Shown: positions 1-9,178, counted from the first letter of the stretch. The stretch is 64,000 nucleotides of DNA from Acidobacteriota bacterium (GCA_021838785.1 JAKCCV010000009.1:62001-126000); one strand, 5' to 3'. Notes: a model not told the origin generated them from the sequence alone. Numbers and translations: made by a program.

Positions 1-171
1 GGTGACCGCAGCCCCCTCAATCGAGGACAGCAGAACCCGCCGAAGCGCGTTGCCGATGGTCGTGCCGAAACCGCGCTCGAACGGTTGAGCGACAAATTGG
101 CCGTACTTATCGGTCAAGGTTTCGGTGTTAGGTGCCAGACGTTTGGGTTTTTGAAAGCCCTTCCACAGCAT
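1..171 (-). CDS. rpoA: RNA polymerase alpha subunit, N-terminal fragment (cut by window edge)
   Basis: The 57 visible codons begin [11 protein letters not shown] and run through [17 protein letters not shown], the conserved first helix of the alpha N-terminal domain that drives alpha dimerisation and nucleates RNA polymerase assembly. The ATG (169-171) is preceded by GGAGG at 8 nt. The rest of the gene lies beyond base 1. It is the last visible gene of the superoperon, directly after rpsD, which is the usual order in alpha operons. It is too short for the open reading frame to stand out, but identity is clear from the motif and position. Confidence 0.97.
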   Translation of the reverse strand, partial: MLWKGFQKPKRLAPNTETLTDKYGQFVAQPFERGFGTTIGNALRRVLLSSIEGAAVT

Positions 172-185
172 CGTGTTCTACCTCC

Positions 186-210
186 CGAAGGCCCGATCGG
201 GGGGCCTTCG
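186..210 (-). other. Intercistronic hairpin between rpsD and rpoA
   Basis: A perfect 9-bp inverted repeat (186-194 with 202-210, 7-nt loop) fills the short rpsD-rpoA gap and sits just upstream of the rpoA ribosome-binding site. No T-run follows, so it is unlikely to be a full terminator. It could tune rpoA translation or mRNA stability. S4 represses its own operon in some bacteria through leader RNA structure, but nothing here proves such a role. Confidence 0.45.
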
Positions 211-221
211 CAGTTTACCGA

Positions 222-851
222 TTATTTCGAATAAAGCTCCACAATCATTTGTTCTTGAATGGGGAAGCCGATGTCTTCCCGTTTGGGAAGCGAAAGCACC
301 TGGGCTTTGAGCGCGGCGCGGTCAAAGTTAAGCCAGGGGGGAACGCCGCGGTTGCCGGCCAAGTCCAGGGCCCGCAGAATCGTCGCGTTCTCGCGGCTGC
401 CTTCCCGAACCATAATCTCCTCACCCACGGAAACTTGGAAGGAAGGAATGCTGACCTTCTTCCCGTTCACGGCGACGTGGCCATGGCGGACCAACTGCCG
501 CGCCTCGGCACGAGAGGTGGCCCAGCCGAGCCGATAGACAACGTTGTCCAGCCGCCGCTCCAGCATCAGCAGCAGGTTCTCACCGGTCACTCCCTTCATC
601 CGGCTGGCTTTTTCAAAATAATTCCGAAACTGATCCTCCAGGATCTGATAGAGCCGACGAACCTTTTGCTTTTCGCGCAGTTGCACTCCATAGCCGACGG
701 GCTTCGGCCGCCGAGATTTCCCATGCTGGCCGGGAGGGAAGTTACGCTTTTCAATGGCGCATTTATCCGTCAAGCACCGCTGCCCCTTCAGGAACAGCTT
801 CTGACCTTCCCGACGGCACAGCCGACAAACTGCTTCTCGATACCTTGCCAA
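222..851 (-). CDS. rpsD: 30S ribosomal protein S4
   Basis: S4 is a primary 16S rRNA binder that starts assembly of the 30S body. The 209-residue protein has the full family length, with an N-terminal half followed by the S4 RNA-binding domain (about residues 97-160, [16 protein letters not shown]). Four N-terminal cysteines (positions 9, 12, 26, 31) mark the zinc-binding C+ form. The start is a TTG (849-851) giving MARYREAVC, supported by GGAGG 5 nt upstream; no better ATG exists. It lies between rpsK and rpoA in the alpha-operon order. Confidence 0.97.
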   Translation of the reverse strand: MARYREAVCRLCRREGQKLFLKGQRCLTDKCAIEKRNFPPGQHGKSRRPKPVGYGVQLREKQKVRRLYQILEDQFRNYFEKASRMKGVTGENLLLMLERRLDNVVYRLGWATSRAEARQLVRHGHVAVNGKKVSIPSFQVSVGEEIMVREGSRENATILRALDLAGNRGVPPWLNFDRAALKAQVLSLPKREDIGFPIQEQMIVELYSK

Positions 852-968
852 ACGATCCTCCCCGCACTCAGTCTAAAATTGAGGAAGCGAGAGCGCTCAT
901 GCTCGTTGACCACCCTGCTCTCCCACTCCGTTTCTTGTCATCAGATGACCCTTTGAGAACCCTCAACC

Positions 969-1376
969 TCACACGCGGCGTCGCTTGGGTGGGCGGCAAC
1001 CATTGTGGGGAATGGGGGTCACATCCTTGATGCTGCGCACTTCCAGGCCCGCCGACGCCAACGCGCGAATGGCGGATTCGCGTCCAGCCCCCGGGCCTTT
1101 GACGCGCACCTCTACTGAGCGCATGCCGTGGTCGCGCGCCAGGCTGGCCGCCCGCGCCGATGCCTGCTGAGCCGCAAACGGTGTTCCCTTCCGCGAACCC
1201 TTAAAGCCCAGCGAGCCGGCGCTTGTCCAGCAGACAATGCGGCCTTCCGGATCGGTAATGCTCACCATCGTGTTATTAAACGTTGCGCGAATATGAACGG
1301 TCCCGTGCGGAATAACGCGCCGCTCTTTCTTCTTGAATGTCTTCTTTTTGCCTGGTTTGGCTGTTCCCTTCGCCAT
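969..1376 (-). CDS. rpsK: 30S ribosomal protein S11
   Basis: S11 lies on the platform of the small subunit near the mRNA exit and the E-site. The 135 residues cover the family fully: a basic N-terminal tail, the body with [12 protein letters not shown], and the C-terminal signature [20 protein letters not shown], which contacts rRNA. The ATG start is unambiguous. It is placed between rpsM and rpsD, with about 117 nt before rpsD, one of the larger gaps in the operon. Confidence 0.98.
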   Translation of the reverse strand: MAKGTAKPGKKKTFKKKERRVIPHGTVHIRATFNNTMVSITDPEGRIVCWTSAGSLGFKGSRKGTPFAAQQASARAASLARDHGMRSVEVRVKGPGAGRESAIRALASAGLEVRSIKDVTPIPHNGCRPPKRRRV

Positions 1377-1428
1377 ATCCCTCCGTCATGGGCGCGACCG
1401 TCGTGGGGTCGCTTCACTTTTTGTTCCG

Positions 1429-1815
1429 TTAGGTTTTCGCCGTGGCTCGCTTCTTATTGGCAATGGTTCCTTTGCGAGGTCCCTTCCGAGTTCGGGCGTT
1501 GGTGTGGGTGCGCTGGCCTCTCACGGGGAGGTTACGCCGATGCCGCATCCCTCGATAGGAGCCAATTTCAATCAGACGCCGGACGTTGAGCCCAATCTCC
1601 TTGCGTAAATCTCCTTCCACCCCGCCTTCTTCCTCGATAATCCGGCGGATGTGATTGATCTCCTCATCCGTCAAGTCTTGCACCTTTTTGTTCGGGTCCA
1701 CGCCGGCGCGCGCCAGGATCGAAAGCGACCTGGCCCGACCGATACCGTAAATGTACGTTAAGCCAATTTCGGCACGCTTCTTGATGGGTAAGTCCACGCC
1801 GGCTATTCTCGCCAT
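1429..1815 (-). CDS. rpsM: 30S ribosomal protein S13
   Basis: S13 sits in the head of the small subunit, contacts the P-site tRNA and forms bridges to the large subunit. The 128-residue protein starts [20 protein letters not shown] and has the helix-two-turns-helix region, then the basic tail with [19 protein letters not shown] that reaches the decoding area. The start is an ATG behind a GGAGG-type site. The gene follows rpmJ and precedes rpsK. Confidence 0.98.
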   Translation of the reverse strand: MARIAGVDLPIKKRAEIGLTYIYGIGRARSLSILARAGVDPNKKVQDLTDEEINHIRRIIEEEGGVEGDLRKEIGLNVRRLIEIGSYRGMRHRRNLPVRGQRTHTNARTRKGPRKGTIANKKRATAKT

Positions 1816-1897
1816 GCTTCCACCTCCTGACCGCCGCAGCCTGCGCCAGAACTCTGTTATCGGTTCGGCAGGCCGGCGTTCCGCTGAGCTTTTCCGT

Positions 1898-2011
1898 CTA
1901 TCCTTGCCGCTGCTTGTGTTTCGGGTTCTCGCAAATCACCCGCACCACACCCGCCCGGCGGACAATCTTGCACTTGGCGCAAATCTTTCGTACTGAGGAG
2001 CGTACTTTCAT
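1898..2011 (-). CDS. rpmJ: 50S ribosomal protein L36
   Basis: This 37-codon gene is too small to stand out as an open reading frame but reads [20 protein letters not shown] and continues to a TAG at 1898-1900. Cysteines 11, 14 and 27 with histidine 32 form the CCCH zinc site of the zinc-binding L36 type. L36 organises 23S rRNA helices in the large subunit. It lies between infA and rpsM, its conserved position. Longer overlapping reading frames here are shadows. Confidence 0.97.
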   Translation of the reverse strand: MKVRSSVRKICAKCKIVRRAGVVRVICENPKHKQRQG

Positions 2012-2072
2012 CCTTCTCCTTGCCGACGCGCAGGTGCCGCCCTTCGCGCCGCTGTTCCAATGTCGCTTCGCC

Positions 2073-2291
2073 CTACTTATATCGGTAAACGATCCGACCT
2101 CGCGTCAAATCGTAAGGCGAGAGCTCGACGGCCACTTTGTCTCCGGGAAGAATTCGAATGAAATTTTTCCGCATCTTGCCGGAAATATGAGCCAGCACTC
2201 GGTGCTTGTTTTCAAGTTCCACGCGAAACATAGCATTCGGGAGCGGCTCGATGACGGTCGCCATGACCTCAATTGCTTCTTCTTTAGCCAT
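2073..2291 (-). CDS. infA: Translation initiation factor IF-1
   Basis: IF-1 is a single OB-fold protein that occupies the A-site of the 30S subunit during initiation and stimulates IF-2 and IF-3. The 72-residue product, starting [19 protein letters not shown] with the core [18 protein letters not shown] and ending RGRIVYRYK, is the usual length and has all conserved strands. The ATG start is clear. It follows map and precedes rpmJ. Confidence 0.98.
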   Translation of the reverse strand: MAKEEAIEVMATVIEPLPNAMFRVELENKHRVLAHISGKMRKNFIRILPGDKVAVELSPYDLTRGRIVYRYK

Positions 2292-2319
2292 ACACCTACT
2301 TCACTGTAATCAGACCGCG

Positions 2320-3066
2320 TCAGATTCGGGTCAAAATTTCGGGCCCGTTCCGGGTTACGGCCACCACATCCTCGAAATGAGCGGAATAGGAGCCGTCCAC
2401 GGTCAACGCGGTCCAATGATCGTCCGCCACGCGCATAGCATAATCGCCGGCGTTGACCATCGCCTCAATCGCCACCACCATGCCTTCTTTCAAAGCCGGT
2501 CCGTGACCCGGACGACCAAAATTCGGCACTTGCGGTTCCTCGTGGAGCTGGCGGCCAATGCCGTGCCCGCACAAATCCCTCACCACCGAAAACCCATGAC
2601 GCTCCACGTGACGCTGAATGGCCGCGGAAAGGTCTCCCACTCGATGGCCCAACCGCGCCTCTTCAATGGCCAGCGCGACCGATTCCTTCGTAACCTGGAG
2701 CAGCTTCTTCAGCGACTCAGAAATTTCACCGACGGGCACCGTCAGTGCAGCATCCGAGTAGTATCCGTCTATCACCACGCCAAGGTCGAGTCCAACAATA
2801 TCGCCTTCCCGCAACCGGCGATGGGAGGGAATGCCATGCACAATCTCGTCGTTCACCGAAGTGCACAGGCAGTTGGGATAACCCCGGTAGCCTTTGAAGG
2901 CCGGTTGCGCGCCGAACTCTTGAAGTCGCCGCTCCACAAACCGGTCCAGCTCCAGCGTGGTCACGCCGGGCCGCACGAGCTGCGCCGTCTCCGTCAAGAC
3001 CTGACGTGTCACCCGTCCGCTCTGCCGCATTTTTTCGATTTCCGCCGCTGATTTGCATACGATCAT
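2320..3066 (-). CDS. map: Methionine aminopeptidase type I
   Basis: This enzyme removes the initiator methionine from nascent proteins. The 248-residue protein has the pita-bread fold residues in order: the substrate histidine in NDEIVHGIP, the metal ligands in GDIVGLDLGVVIDGYYSDAA (two aspartates), the histidine in CGHGIGRQLHEEP, and the glutamates in AIEAMV and SAHFEDVV. There is no N-terminal SH3-binding extension, so it is the short bacterial type. Its ATG overlaps the adk stop as ATGA, so the two are translationally coupled. Confidence 0.97.
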   Translation of the reverse strand: MIVCKSAAEIEKMRQSGRVTRQVLTETAQLVRPGVTTLELDRFVERRLQEFGAQPAFKGYRGYPNCLCTSVNDEIVHGIPSHRRLREGDIVGLDLGVVIDGYYSDAALTVPVGEISESLKKLLQVTKESVALAIEEARLGHRVGDLSAAIQRHVERHGFSVVRDLCGHGIGRQLHEEPQVPNFGRPGHGPALKEGMVVAIEAMVNAGDYAMRVADDHWTALTVDGSYSAHFEDVVAVTRNGPEILTRI

Positions 3067-3716
3067 GCGTCTCTTAAAAACCGGACCAACTCCTGAGCAA
3101 TAGCTTCGGGGTCGCGGTTGCCGTCCACCGAGTGCAAAACCCCTCTCCTTTTATAATAGTCAATCAAAGGCGACGTGTCACGTTCGTAGGCCGCCAGCCG
3201 ATGGCGAATAGCCTCCTCGTTGTCATCGGCGCGCGCGATCAACCGAGCGCCATCGCGGTCGCAAACGGAGTTGCGGGCGGGCGGGTTCAACTCCAAATTG
3301 TATGTCGTTCCGCATACCGGGCAGGTCCGCCGACCCCTCAGCCGCTTCATTAAAAGCTCCGGCTTGACTTGTAGGTTCAAGACCTGCAACGGCTGGCCTC
3401 CTTGATCCAACAACCCGTCCAGAAAGCGGGCCTGAGCGACGGTTCGTGGAAAACCATCCAGAATGAATCCCTTTGCACAGTCGGCTTGGCCGATCCGGTC
3501 CGCTACGATGCGGCACATCACCTCGTCCGGCACCAGTTCGCCCGCTTCCATCTTCTCTTTCGCTGCCTGACCCAACGCCGAGCCGCTGGCGACAGCCTGG
3601 CGCAGTATTTCTCCGGTTGAAATATGCGGAATTCCGAATGCTTCCGCCACCTTGTGAGCTTGGGTTCCCTTGCCGGCTCCCGGCGCGCCCAAGAAAACCA
3701 AAGCGTGGGACTTCAT
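3063..3716 (-). CDS. adk: Adenylate kinase
   Basis: Adk interconverts ATP + AMP and 2 ADP in the cytoplasm. The start chosen is the ATG at 3714-3716, with GGGGGGA just upstream, giving a 217-residue product; a longer frame would run into secY. The P-loop GAPGAGKGTQ is near residue 10. The LID domain carries a zinc-finger-like set, CPVC then CDRD (three Cys and one Asp), typical of long bacterial forms, and DGFPRTVAQA is present. Its stop overlaps the map start by ATGA. It follows secY. Confidence 0.97.
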   Translation of the reverse strand: MKSHALVFLGAPGAGKGTQAHKVAEAFGIPHISTGEILRQAVASGSALGQAAKEKMEAGELVPDEVMCRIVADRIGQADCAKGFILDGFPRTVAQARFLDGLLDQGGQPLQVLNLQVKPELLMKRLRGRRTCPVCGTTYNLELNPPARNSVCDRDGARLIARADDNEEAIRHRLAAYERDTSPLIDYYKRRGVLHSVDGNRDPEAIAQELVRFLRDA

Positions 3717-3733
3717 AAGGTCCCCCCATCGGC

Positions 3734-5143
3734 TCAGGAGGCAGCACGACGTCCCCTCACGCGACCCTTCTTCAAAAAGCCTTCGTAGTGCCGCATGATC
3801 AGTTGAGCTTCCACCTGTTGGATCGTGTCCATCGCCACCCCCACGACAATCAGCAGGGAGGTGCCGCCAAAATAAAAGTTCAGGTTGAGGCCGTGGAGCA
3901 TCCATCCCGGCATGTGCGCATCAAACCACGCGCCTCCCAGCCACGTCGGCAGATCGTTCAGCCGCAGGCCGGCGATCATGGCATCGGGAATCCAGGCGAT
4001 GATGGCCAAATAAATTCCGCCTACCCAAGTGATTTTGGTCAAAATTTCGTCCACATAATCGGCCGTTCGCTTGCCCGGCCGAATGCCGGGGATAAACCCG
4101 CCTTGTTTGCGGATGTTATCCGCCACATCGTCCGGGTTGTAGATAATGGAAAGATAAAAGTGCGCGAAGAAGACGATGAGCAAAAGGTAGGTGAGCTCAT
4201 AAAGCGGCTCTCCAAATTGGAAAGCACTCCCAAACCAACCGAGCGCCTTGCCCATGACCCCGGTTTTCCCAAAGAACAGGCCAATGGTTTGTGGAAACGT
4301 CAGCAGCGACACGGCGAAAATGATGGGCATGACGCCGCCGCTATTCACCTTGAGCGGCAGATGCGTGGAAACGCCGCCCAAAACCTTGCGACCGACGACT
4401 CGCTTGGCGTACTGAATCGGGATGCGCCGCTCGCCGCGCTCCACCAAAACAATGAACGCCACAATCACCAGCATGAAGGCCAACAACACCAGAAAGAGCG
4501 GAAAGCTCCACACATGCGTGACAAACAGGTTCTGATAAATGTCGCCAATGGCGCTCGGCATTCGATCCACGATGCCCGCAAAGATCAACAACGAGGCGCC
4601 GTTCCCGATGCCCCGCGCCGTGATCTGCTCACCCAGCCACATCACGAACACTGCCCCGGTGGTGAGCGTGACCACGGTGGTGAAAATAAATCCCGGCCCC
4701 GGATGAATCACCAGCGGCATCTGCGCCGTGGTTTGTCGTTCCAGGGCAATGGCAATCCCCAATCCTTGGAAAATTCCCAACCCGACCGTCAGCCACCGCG
4801 TGTACTCCGTGATTTTCTTTTGTCCGAGCTCGCCTTCCTTCTGCAGTTTCTCGATCGTCGGTGAAACGACTCCGAGCAACTGCATGATGATGGACGCGGT
4901 AATGTACGGCATGATGCCCAGGGCGAACACGGTCAGCCGCCCCAGGCTGCCGCCGGAAAACATGGACAGCAAGCCAAACAGGGTTCCCCCCAGTTGGCTG
5001 AAGGCTTGGGCCAAAACCGCTGAGTTGATGCCGGGCGTGGGAACAAACGCTCCCAGGCGATACACCGCCAGGATCAGAAGAGTAAACGTGATCCGCCTCC
5101 GCAGGTCTGGAATCTCGGTGAGGCTTTTGAGATTCTCCATCAT
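3734..5143 (-). CDS. secY: Preprotein translocase subunit SecY
   Basis: SecY is the channel-forming integral membrane subunit of the Sec translocon. The 469-residue product has the ten transmembrane helices expected, beginning with TFTLLILAVYRLGAFVPTPG, and the conserved plug/cytoplasmic-loop segments such as ALGIMPYITASIIMQLL and PGIRPGKRTADYVDEIL. Two consecutive ATG codons open the gene and its start overlaps the stop of rplO by ATGA. The downstream order secY-adk-map-infA is the classical spc arrangement. Confidence 0.98.
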   Translation of the reverse strand: MMENLKSLTEIPDLRRRITFTLLILAVYRLGAFVPTPGINSAVLAQAFSQLGGTLFGLLSMFSGGSLGRLTVFALGIMPYITASIIMQLLGVVSPTIEKLQKEGELGQKKITEYTRWLTVGLGIFQGLGIAIALERQTTAQMPLVIHPGPGFIFTTVVTLTTGAVFVMWLGEQITARGIGNGASLLIFAGIVDRMPSAIGDIYQNLFVTHVWSFPLFLVLLAFMLVIVAFIVLVERGERRIPIQYAKRVVGRKVLGGVSTHLPLKVNSGGVMPIIFAVSLLTFPQTIGLFFGKTGVMGKALGWFGSAFQFGEPLYELTYLLLIVFFAHFYLSIIYNPDDVADNIRKQGGFIPGIRPGKRTADYVDEILTKITWVGGIYLAIIAWIPDAMIAGLRLNDLPTWLGGAWFDAHMPGWMLHGLNLNFYFGGTSLLIVVGVAMDTIQQVEAQLIMRHYEGFLKKGRVRGRRAAS

Positions 5144-5592
5144 GCGGGGATGACCTCAACTTTGCCGCCGGCTTTCCGGATCTTCTCGATGGCCGACCGG
5201 GAAAAGCGGTGAGCGTGAATTTCCAAAGGTTGCTGGAGTTCACCCTCCCCGAGAATTTTCAACCCATCATGGAGGCGACGGAGGATGCCGCGCTTTTGCA
5301 AAAGTTCCGGAGTAACTTTTTCGGTGGGATTGAACTGCGCGAGATCCGATAAGTTGAGAATGGCAAACCGCTTTTTGAAAATGTTGGTGAAGCCTCGCTT
5401 GGGCAGCCGGCGATGTAGCGGCATCTGGCCGCCTTCAAACCCCGGCCGCAGGCGCGATCCGGCCCTCGAACGCTGCCCCTTGGAGCCACGCGTGGCCGTC
5501 TTGCCGTGTCCTGAGCCCATGCCTTGCCCAATCCGCTTGGGCCTCTTGTGAGCCCCGCGCGGGGGACGAAGCGTTCCAATGTGCAGCGCCAT
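5140..5592 (-). CDS. rplO: 50S ribosomal protein L15
   Basis: L15 is a late-assembly large-subunit protein spanning several 23S domains. The 150 residues contain the glycine/arginine-rich extended N-terminus (GQGMGSGHGKTATRGSKGQ, RSRAG) and the globular C-terminal part ending GGKVEVIPA. The length matches the family. It overlaps the secY start by 4 nt and follows rpmD by 6 nt. Confidence 0.98.
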   Translation of the reverse strand: MALHIGTLRPPRGAHKRPKRIGQGMGSGHGKTATRGSKGQRSRAGSRLRPGFEGGQMPLHRRLPKRGFTNIFKKRFAILNLSDLAQFNPTEKVTPELLQKRGILRRLHDGLKILGEGELQQPLEIHAHRFSRSAIEKIRKAGGKVEVIPA

Positions 5593-5598
5593 GATGAG

Positions 5599-6069
5599 TT
5601 ACTCTTGATCCTTTGGATTATTTTCGACCCCGCTCATTCCGGGCGAATTATTCGAGGCCCCCTCGACGGCCGTCACCGCCGTCGAGGCTGCGGGTTTCTT
5701 TCTCTTCGGCGCGGTGGGAGATGCCGCCGTAGAGGAGTCGGTCGTCAGCCTTCGCGCCGCTTCCGACGCGGCAGCTTCGGCCGGCTTCACTGCTGGAGGC
5801 TCGGCCGGCGCCGTTTCGTCTTTGGGTTCGGAAAGAAGAATCACATACTCCGCGCTCGAAACCTTCGACGGGTTACCCTGGCGCTCCACCACCCGAACCA
5901 GATGCGGAATCTTCGCTACCAAGCCTCGAATCTGCGGCGTGTCAGGGCGCTCGACCACTTGGTGCAGGCGTCGCAACCCGAGACTGCGAACCATTTCCTT
6001 CTGCCGGCGCGGAAACCCTATGCCGCTCCGCACCCATTCAATGTAAAGGGATTTTTTCGTTTCCGCCAC
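5599..6069 (-). CDS. rpmD: 50S ribosomal protein L30 with long Ala/Pro-rich C-terminal tail
   Basis: L30 is normally about 60 residues. Here residues 1-64 match L30 (YIEWVRSGIGFPRRQKEM, then the RLHQVVERPDTPQIRGL core), but the frame continues for about 90 more residues rich in Ala, Pro, Glu, Ser and Thr with a basic patch (PKRKKPAAS). The start is GTG (6067-6069) behind GAGGGCGGG. The tail is in frame with no stop and ends only 6 nt before rplO, so it is part of the gene. It is predicted to be disordered and its role is unknown. Confidence 0.93.
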   Translation of the reverse strand: MAETKKSLYIEWVRSGIGFPRRQKEMVRSLGLRRLHQVVERPDTPQIRGLVAKIPHLVRVVERQGNPSKVSSAEYVILLSEPKDETAPAEPPAVKPAEAAASEAARRLTTDSSTAASPTAPKRKKPAASTAVTAVEGASNNSPGMSGVENNPKDQE

Positions 6070-6083
6070 GATCCCGCCCTCGA

Positions 6084-6581
6084 CTAAATTTCCTCCGTTG
6101 CCTTGCCGCGCCGTGCCGCCACTTCCGCCGCATCGCGCAAGCTAAGGAGCGCCGCCATCGTCGCCTTCACCACGTTGTGGGGGTTGGTGGTCCCCAGCGA
6201 TTTAGTCAGGACATTCTGGATGCCCGCCATTTCAACGACGGCTCGCACCGTGCCTCCCGCAATCACTCCTGTTCCCTCCGGGGCCGGCTTGAGCAGCACC
6301 TTCCCAGAACCAAAATGGCCAACCACCATGTGGGGAATCGTTGGACCGCTGAGATGAACTTTCTTCAGGGATTTTTTGGCCGCTTCAATGCCTTTCCGAA
6401 TCGCCATCGGCACTTCACGCGCTTTCCCTGTTCCGTAACCCACGTAGCCGGCCCCGTCCCCGACCACCACCAAGGCGGAGAAGCTGAGGTTTTTACCTCC
6501 CTTCACCACCTTCGTGACGCGATTGATAGAAACGACCTGATCCTTCAACTGGAGCGAATTGGGGTCCACACCCACGCCCAA
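6084..6581 (-). CDS. rpsE: 30S ribosomal protein S5
   Basis: S5 helps maintain translational accuracy at the mRNA entry channel. The 165-residue protein has the N-terminal double-stranded RNA-binding domain ([19 protein letters not shown]) and the C-terminal domain with [19 protein letters not shown]. The start is TTG at 6579-6581, six nucleotides after GGAGG; an in-frame GTG two codons later is the alternative. It lies between rplR and rpmD as in other spc operons. Confidence 0.97.
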   Translation of the reverse strand: MGVGVDPNSLQLKDQVVSINRVTKVVKGGKNLSFSALVVVGDGAGYVGYGTGKAREVPMAIRKGIEAAKKSLKKVHLSGPTIPHMVVGHFGSGKVLLKPAPEGTGVIAGGTVRAVVEMAGIQNVLTKSLGTTNPHNVVKATMAALLSLRDAAEVAARRGKATEEI

Positions 6582-6603
6582 AGGAAACCTCCCTCCGAAC
6601 CAA

Positions 6604-6966
6604 TCAAAACTTCAAACCCCCGGCGCGCGCTTCCTCCGCCAGAGCTTTGACCCGACCGTGGTAGGCGTAACCTCCCCGGTCGAACACCACTTTTTCGATG
6701 CCTGCCGCCCGGGCCCGGGCCGCCAAAATTTTTCCAATTTCGCGGGCCGCCGCCAAGTTGCCCCCTGACTTGAGCACCGGGCGAATCTCCTTGTCGAGCG
6801 AGGAAGCGGAAACCAGAGTGTGCCCTCGCTCATCATCCACAATCTGCGCATAGATGTGTTGCAGCGATCGAAACACGTTCAATCGCGGCGCATTCCCGCA
6901 GCCTCGCGGGCGCACACGCCGATGAATTTTCTGCCGACGCAGATTTTTGGAGGTTCGCTCAATCAT
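6604..6966 (-). CDS. rplR: 50S ribosomal protein L18
   Basis: L18 binds 5S rRNA and, with L5, attaches it to the large subunit. I place the start at the ATG 6964-6966 ([19 protein letters not shown]), nine bases after GGGAG; a TTG five codons upstream is possible but has no comparable site. The product is 120 residues, the usual L18 length. The conserved RPRLNVFRS-type segment appears as [20 protein letters not shown], and the C-terminus [19 protein letters not shown] is typical. Confidence 0.97.
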   Translation of the reverse strand: MIERTSKNLRRQKIHRRVRPRGCGNAPRLNVFRSLQHIYAQIVDDERGHTLVSASSLDKEIRPVLKSGGNLAAAREIGKILAARARAAGIEKVVFDRGGYAYHGRVKALAEEARAGGLKF

Positions 6967-6995
6967 GGTTCGCGCTCCCAAGCGCGTGGGACGGC

Positions 6996-7550
6996 TTAGG
7001 CCTTCGCCGCTCCTCCGGCCGCCGCTGCCGCTTTGCCCACCTTCTTCTTAAGTCGTTCACCAGTATAGCGGATGCCCTTGTTCTTATAAGGATCGGGCGG
7101 ACGCAGGCCGCGAATCTTGGCCGCCACCGCCCCCACAAGCTGTTTGTCCGCGCCGCTCACCACCAGGTGAGTCTGCTTCTCCACGCTAATCGAAATCCCG
7201 TCGGGGATCGAAAACTCAATTGGATGTGAGTAGCCCAACGTCAACATCAAGGTCTTTCCCTTAAGCTCCGCGCGATAGCCGATGCCGACAATATCCAGGT
7301 GCTTTTCGAAGCCCTTCGTCACCCCCTCGACCGCGCTGGCCAGCAGGCTGCGAGTCAGGCCGTGCAGGGCGCTCAACTCCTCCCCTTGCCGCGTGGTCAC
7401 CAAGTGGCCATCCTTCCTCTCCACCTGAATGCCAGAGGGTACCGGAACCTGAAGCCGCCCCTTGGGCCCTTCGACGCGCACCGAGGATCCGGCCATCTCC
7501 ACCTTAACCCCGGTCGGCACTTCAATCGGCTTTCCGCCAATTCTCGACAT
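6996..7550 (-). CDS. rplF: 50S ribosomal protein L6
   Basis: L6 lies near the factor-binding site beside the sarcin-ricin loop. The 184-residue product starts [18 protein letters not shown] and has the two repeated L6 domains, with the second ending in the signature [16 protein letters not shown] short Ala/Gly-rich tail ([13 protein letters not shown]) follows. The ATG start is clear. The order rpsH-rplF-rplR is conserved. Confidence 0.98.
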   Translation of the reverse strand: MSRIGGKPIEVPTGVKVEMAGSSVRVEGPKGRLQVPVPSGIQVERKDGHLVTTRQGEELSALHGLTRSLLASAVEGVTKGFEKHLDIVGIGYRAELKGKTLMLTLGYSHPIEFSIPDGISISVEKQTHLVVSGADKQLVGAVAAKIRGLRPPDPYKNKGIRYTGERLKKKVGKAAAAAGGAAKA

Positions 7551-7562
7551 ACAAGGACTTCC

Positions 7563-7964
7563 CTACTCAATGTTGCAAAGAATCTCCCCGCCTACTCTCG
7601 CCCGCCGTGCGGCCTTGCCCGTCATCACTCCCCGGGGCGTGGTCAAGATGTTGATGCCGAGCCCGCCCAGGACGCGAGGTATCTCCCGTGCCCCCACATA
7701 AACGCGCCGGCCGGGGGTCGAAACCCTTTCCAGACGGGTGATAACACTTTGGCTATTGGCATCGTACCGCAGGAAGATTCTCAATATTTTCTTTTTGCCT
7801 TCTTCGGCAACCTTGAAGTTGCTGATATAGCCTTCTTCCTTCAGGATTCGGGCCACTTCCACCCTGAGCTTGGAAGACGGCATCTCAACCCGTTGCAGGC
7901 GGGCGCGCAGCCCATTCCGCATTCGCGTTAACATATCGGCAACCGGATCACTGACCGCTGACAT
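7563..7964 (-). CDS. rpsH: 30S ribosomal protein S8
   Basis: S8 binds the central domain of 16S rRNA and represses the spc operon in Escherichia coli. The start chosen is the ATG at 7962-7964 (MSAVSDPVADMLTRMRNGL), just after AGGAG; a TTG four codons further upstream is less likely. The 133 residues end with the signature GVMTGKAARRARVGGEILC. Length and order (after rpsZ, before rplF) are standard. Confidence 0.97.
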   Translation of the reverse strand: MSAVSDPVADMLTRMRNGLRARLQRVEMPSSKLRVEVARILKEEGYISNFKVAEEGKKKILRIFLRYDANSQSVITRLERVSTPGRRVYVGAREIPRVLGGLGINILTTPRGVMTGKAARRARVGGEILCNIE

Positions 7965-8018
7965 ATCACTCCTCAAAACCAGACTGAACGAGTTTCGCTG
8001 CCTCTCGCCGACGCTCCT

Positions 8019-8204
8019 CTACCAACTTGATTTGATGACTCCGGGGATGTCTCCCCGCAGCGCCAGTTGGCGGAAGCAAAGTCGGCACATCTGAAACTTG
8101 CGGAGATAGCCGCGAGGCCGTCCACAGATTTTGCACCGATTCCGATGCCGGATCTTGAACTTGGGTTTGCGAACCAACTTGGCCATCTGGGAAGTTCGAG
8201 CCAC
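8019..8204 (-). CDS. rpsZ: 30S ribosomal protein S14, zinc-binding type Z
   Basis: The product is exactly 61 residues if translation starts at the GTG 8202-8204, which follows a strong AGGAGG; longer frames extend into rplE and are rejected. It aligns end to end with the short zinc-type S14, with CKIC near the N-terminus (residues 24-27) and CRLC further on as the four zinc ligands, ending [12 protein letters not shown]14 completes the 30S head. It sits 4 nt after rplE. Confidence 0.96.
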   Translation of the reverse strand: MARTSQMAKLVRKPKFKIRHRNRCKICGRPRGYLRKFQMCRLCFRQLALRGDIPGVIKSSW

Positions 8205-8208
8205 CGCT

Positions 8209-8805
8209 TTAACCTCCTGAACCTTCACTCGGCTTGGCCGCTGCCGCCATGCGGCGCTGACCGTCCACGCGGAAAGGCATGCCCAGATGCCGCAACAGCG
8301 CCAGCCCCTCGGCGTTTGTCCGCGCATCCGTGACAATGGTAACGTTCATGCCTTTCAGCTTTTCCACTTTCGAGTAATCTACTTCCGGGAACACCAACTG
8401 GTCGTGCAGCCCCAGGGTATAGCTGCCCCGCCCGTCGAAGGCGCGCCCCGACAAGCCCCGAAAGTCGCGCACGCGCGGCAGGGCCACGTTGACCAAACGA
8501 TCGAAAAACTCGTACATGCGGTCTCCCCGCAACGTGACCATCGCGCCAATGGGCATGTTTTTGCGCAATTTGAAGTTGGCGATGGATTTGCGCGCTCGCG
8601 TAATCACGGGCTTTTGCCCGGTAATCTGCGCCAGCTCCCGCGTGGCCGCGTCCAAAAGCTTGGCGTTCTGGATGGCCTCCCCCAGCCCCATATTCACCAC
8701 AATCTTGCGGAGCCGAGGCACCGCCATCGGATTCCGGTAACCAAATTCTTTTTGAAGCGCCGGAACCACTTCTTTTTGAAACCGCTCTTTCAGCCTTGGT
8801 GTCAT
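8209..8805 (-). CDS. rplE: 50S ribosomal protein L5
   Basis: L5 binds 5S rRNA and touches the P-site tRNA. The start is placed at ATG 8803-8805 ([20 protein letters not shown]); a TTG two codons upstream is possible and neither has a strong ribosome site. Conserved segments include [18 protein letters not shown]-like [18 protein letters not shown] and [20 protein letters not shown]. After the usual L5 end (HLGMPFR) there is a short extension of about 16 residues ending PSEGSGG. Confidence 0.96.
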   Translation of the reverse strand: MTPRLKERFQKEVVPALQKEFGYRNPMAVPRLRKIVVNMGLGEAIQNAKLLDAATRELAQITGQKPVITRARKSIANFKLRKNMPIGAMVTLRGDRMYEFFDRLVNVALPRVRDFRGLSGRAFDGRGSYTLGLHDQLVFPEVDYSKVEKLKGMNVTIVTDARTNAEGLALLRHLGMPFRVDGQRRMAAAAKPSEGSGG

Positions 8806-8842
8806 ACCCAATAGTAGATTTCTCGGCTCACGCCCGCTCTCA

Positions 8843-9178
8843 TTAAACGTCCAAAATCTTCCCGCACTTGGAACACTGCCGAACCTTGGTTCCTTTTTCG
8901 CCGCCCGCCTTGCGCTGGTGACGCACCCGCGTGGGGCCGCATTCGCTGCAAATCAGGGCCACGTTGGAGACGTCAATCGGCCCTTCCTTATCCAAAATCC
9001 CGCCTCGAATCTGCTTGGCCGGATTGGGCCGCGTGTGCCGCTTAAGGATGTTGACATGTTCCACATAAACCACCCGTCGCCGCCGATCCACTTCGAGCAC
9101 GCGCCCGGTGCGGCCCCGATCGCGTCCCGCGATGACCTGCACCTGATCGTTTTTGCGAATGTCGAGACTCCGACCCAT
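8843..9178 (-). CDS. rplX: 50S ribosomal protein L24
   Basis: L24 is one of the two assembly initiators of the large subunit. The 111-residue protein has the KOW motif near its start ([20 protein letters not shown]) and a C-terminal segment with two Cys pairs (CSEC and CSKC) arranged as a zinc ribbon, seen in a subset of bacterial L24. The ATG overlaps the last base of the rplN stop (TAATG), so the pair is translationally coupled. Confidence 0.98.
   Translation of the reverse strand: MGRSLDIRKNDQVQVIAGRDRGRTGRVLEVDRRRRVVYVEHVNILKRHTRPNPAKQIRGGILDKEGPIDVSNVALICSECGPTRVRHQRKAGGEKGTKVRQCSKCGKILDV

Noticed and set aside
1857-2060. 67-codon minus-strand frame over rpmJ
   Set aside because: It is out of frame with the real L36 gene at 1898-2011, which has the zinc ligands and conserved sequence.
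3788-4864. Plus-strand open frame of about 358 codons opposite secY
   Set aside because: Its composition is that of a reverse-complement shadow (His/Gln/Arg-rich), without ribosome site or conserved motif, and secY is certain.
6967-6981. Upstream TTG start for rplR
   Set aside because: The ATG at 6964-6966 has a GGGAG site at proper distance and gives the normal L18 length; the TTG does not.
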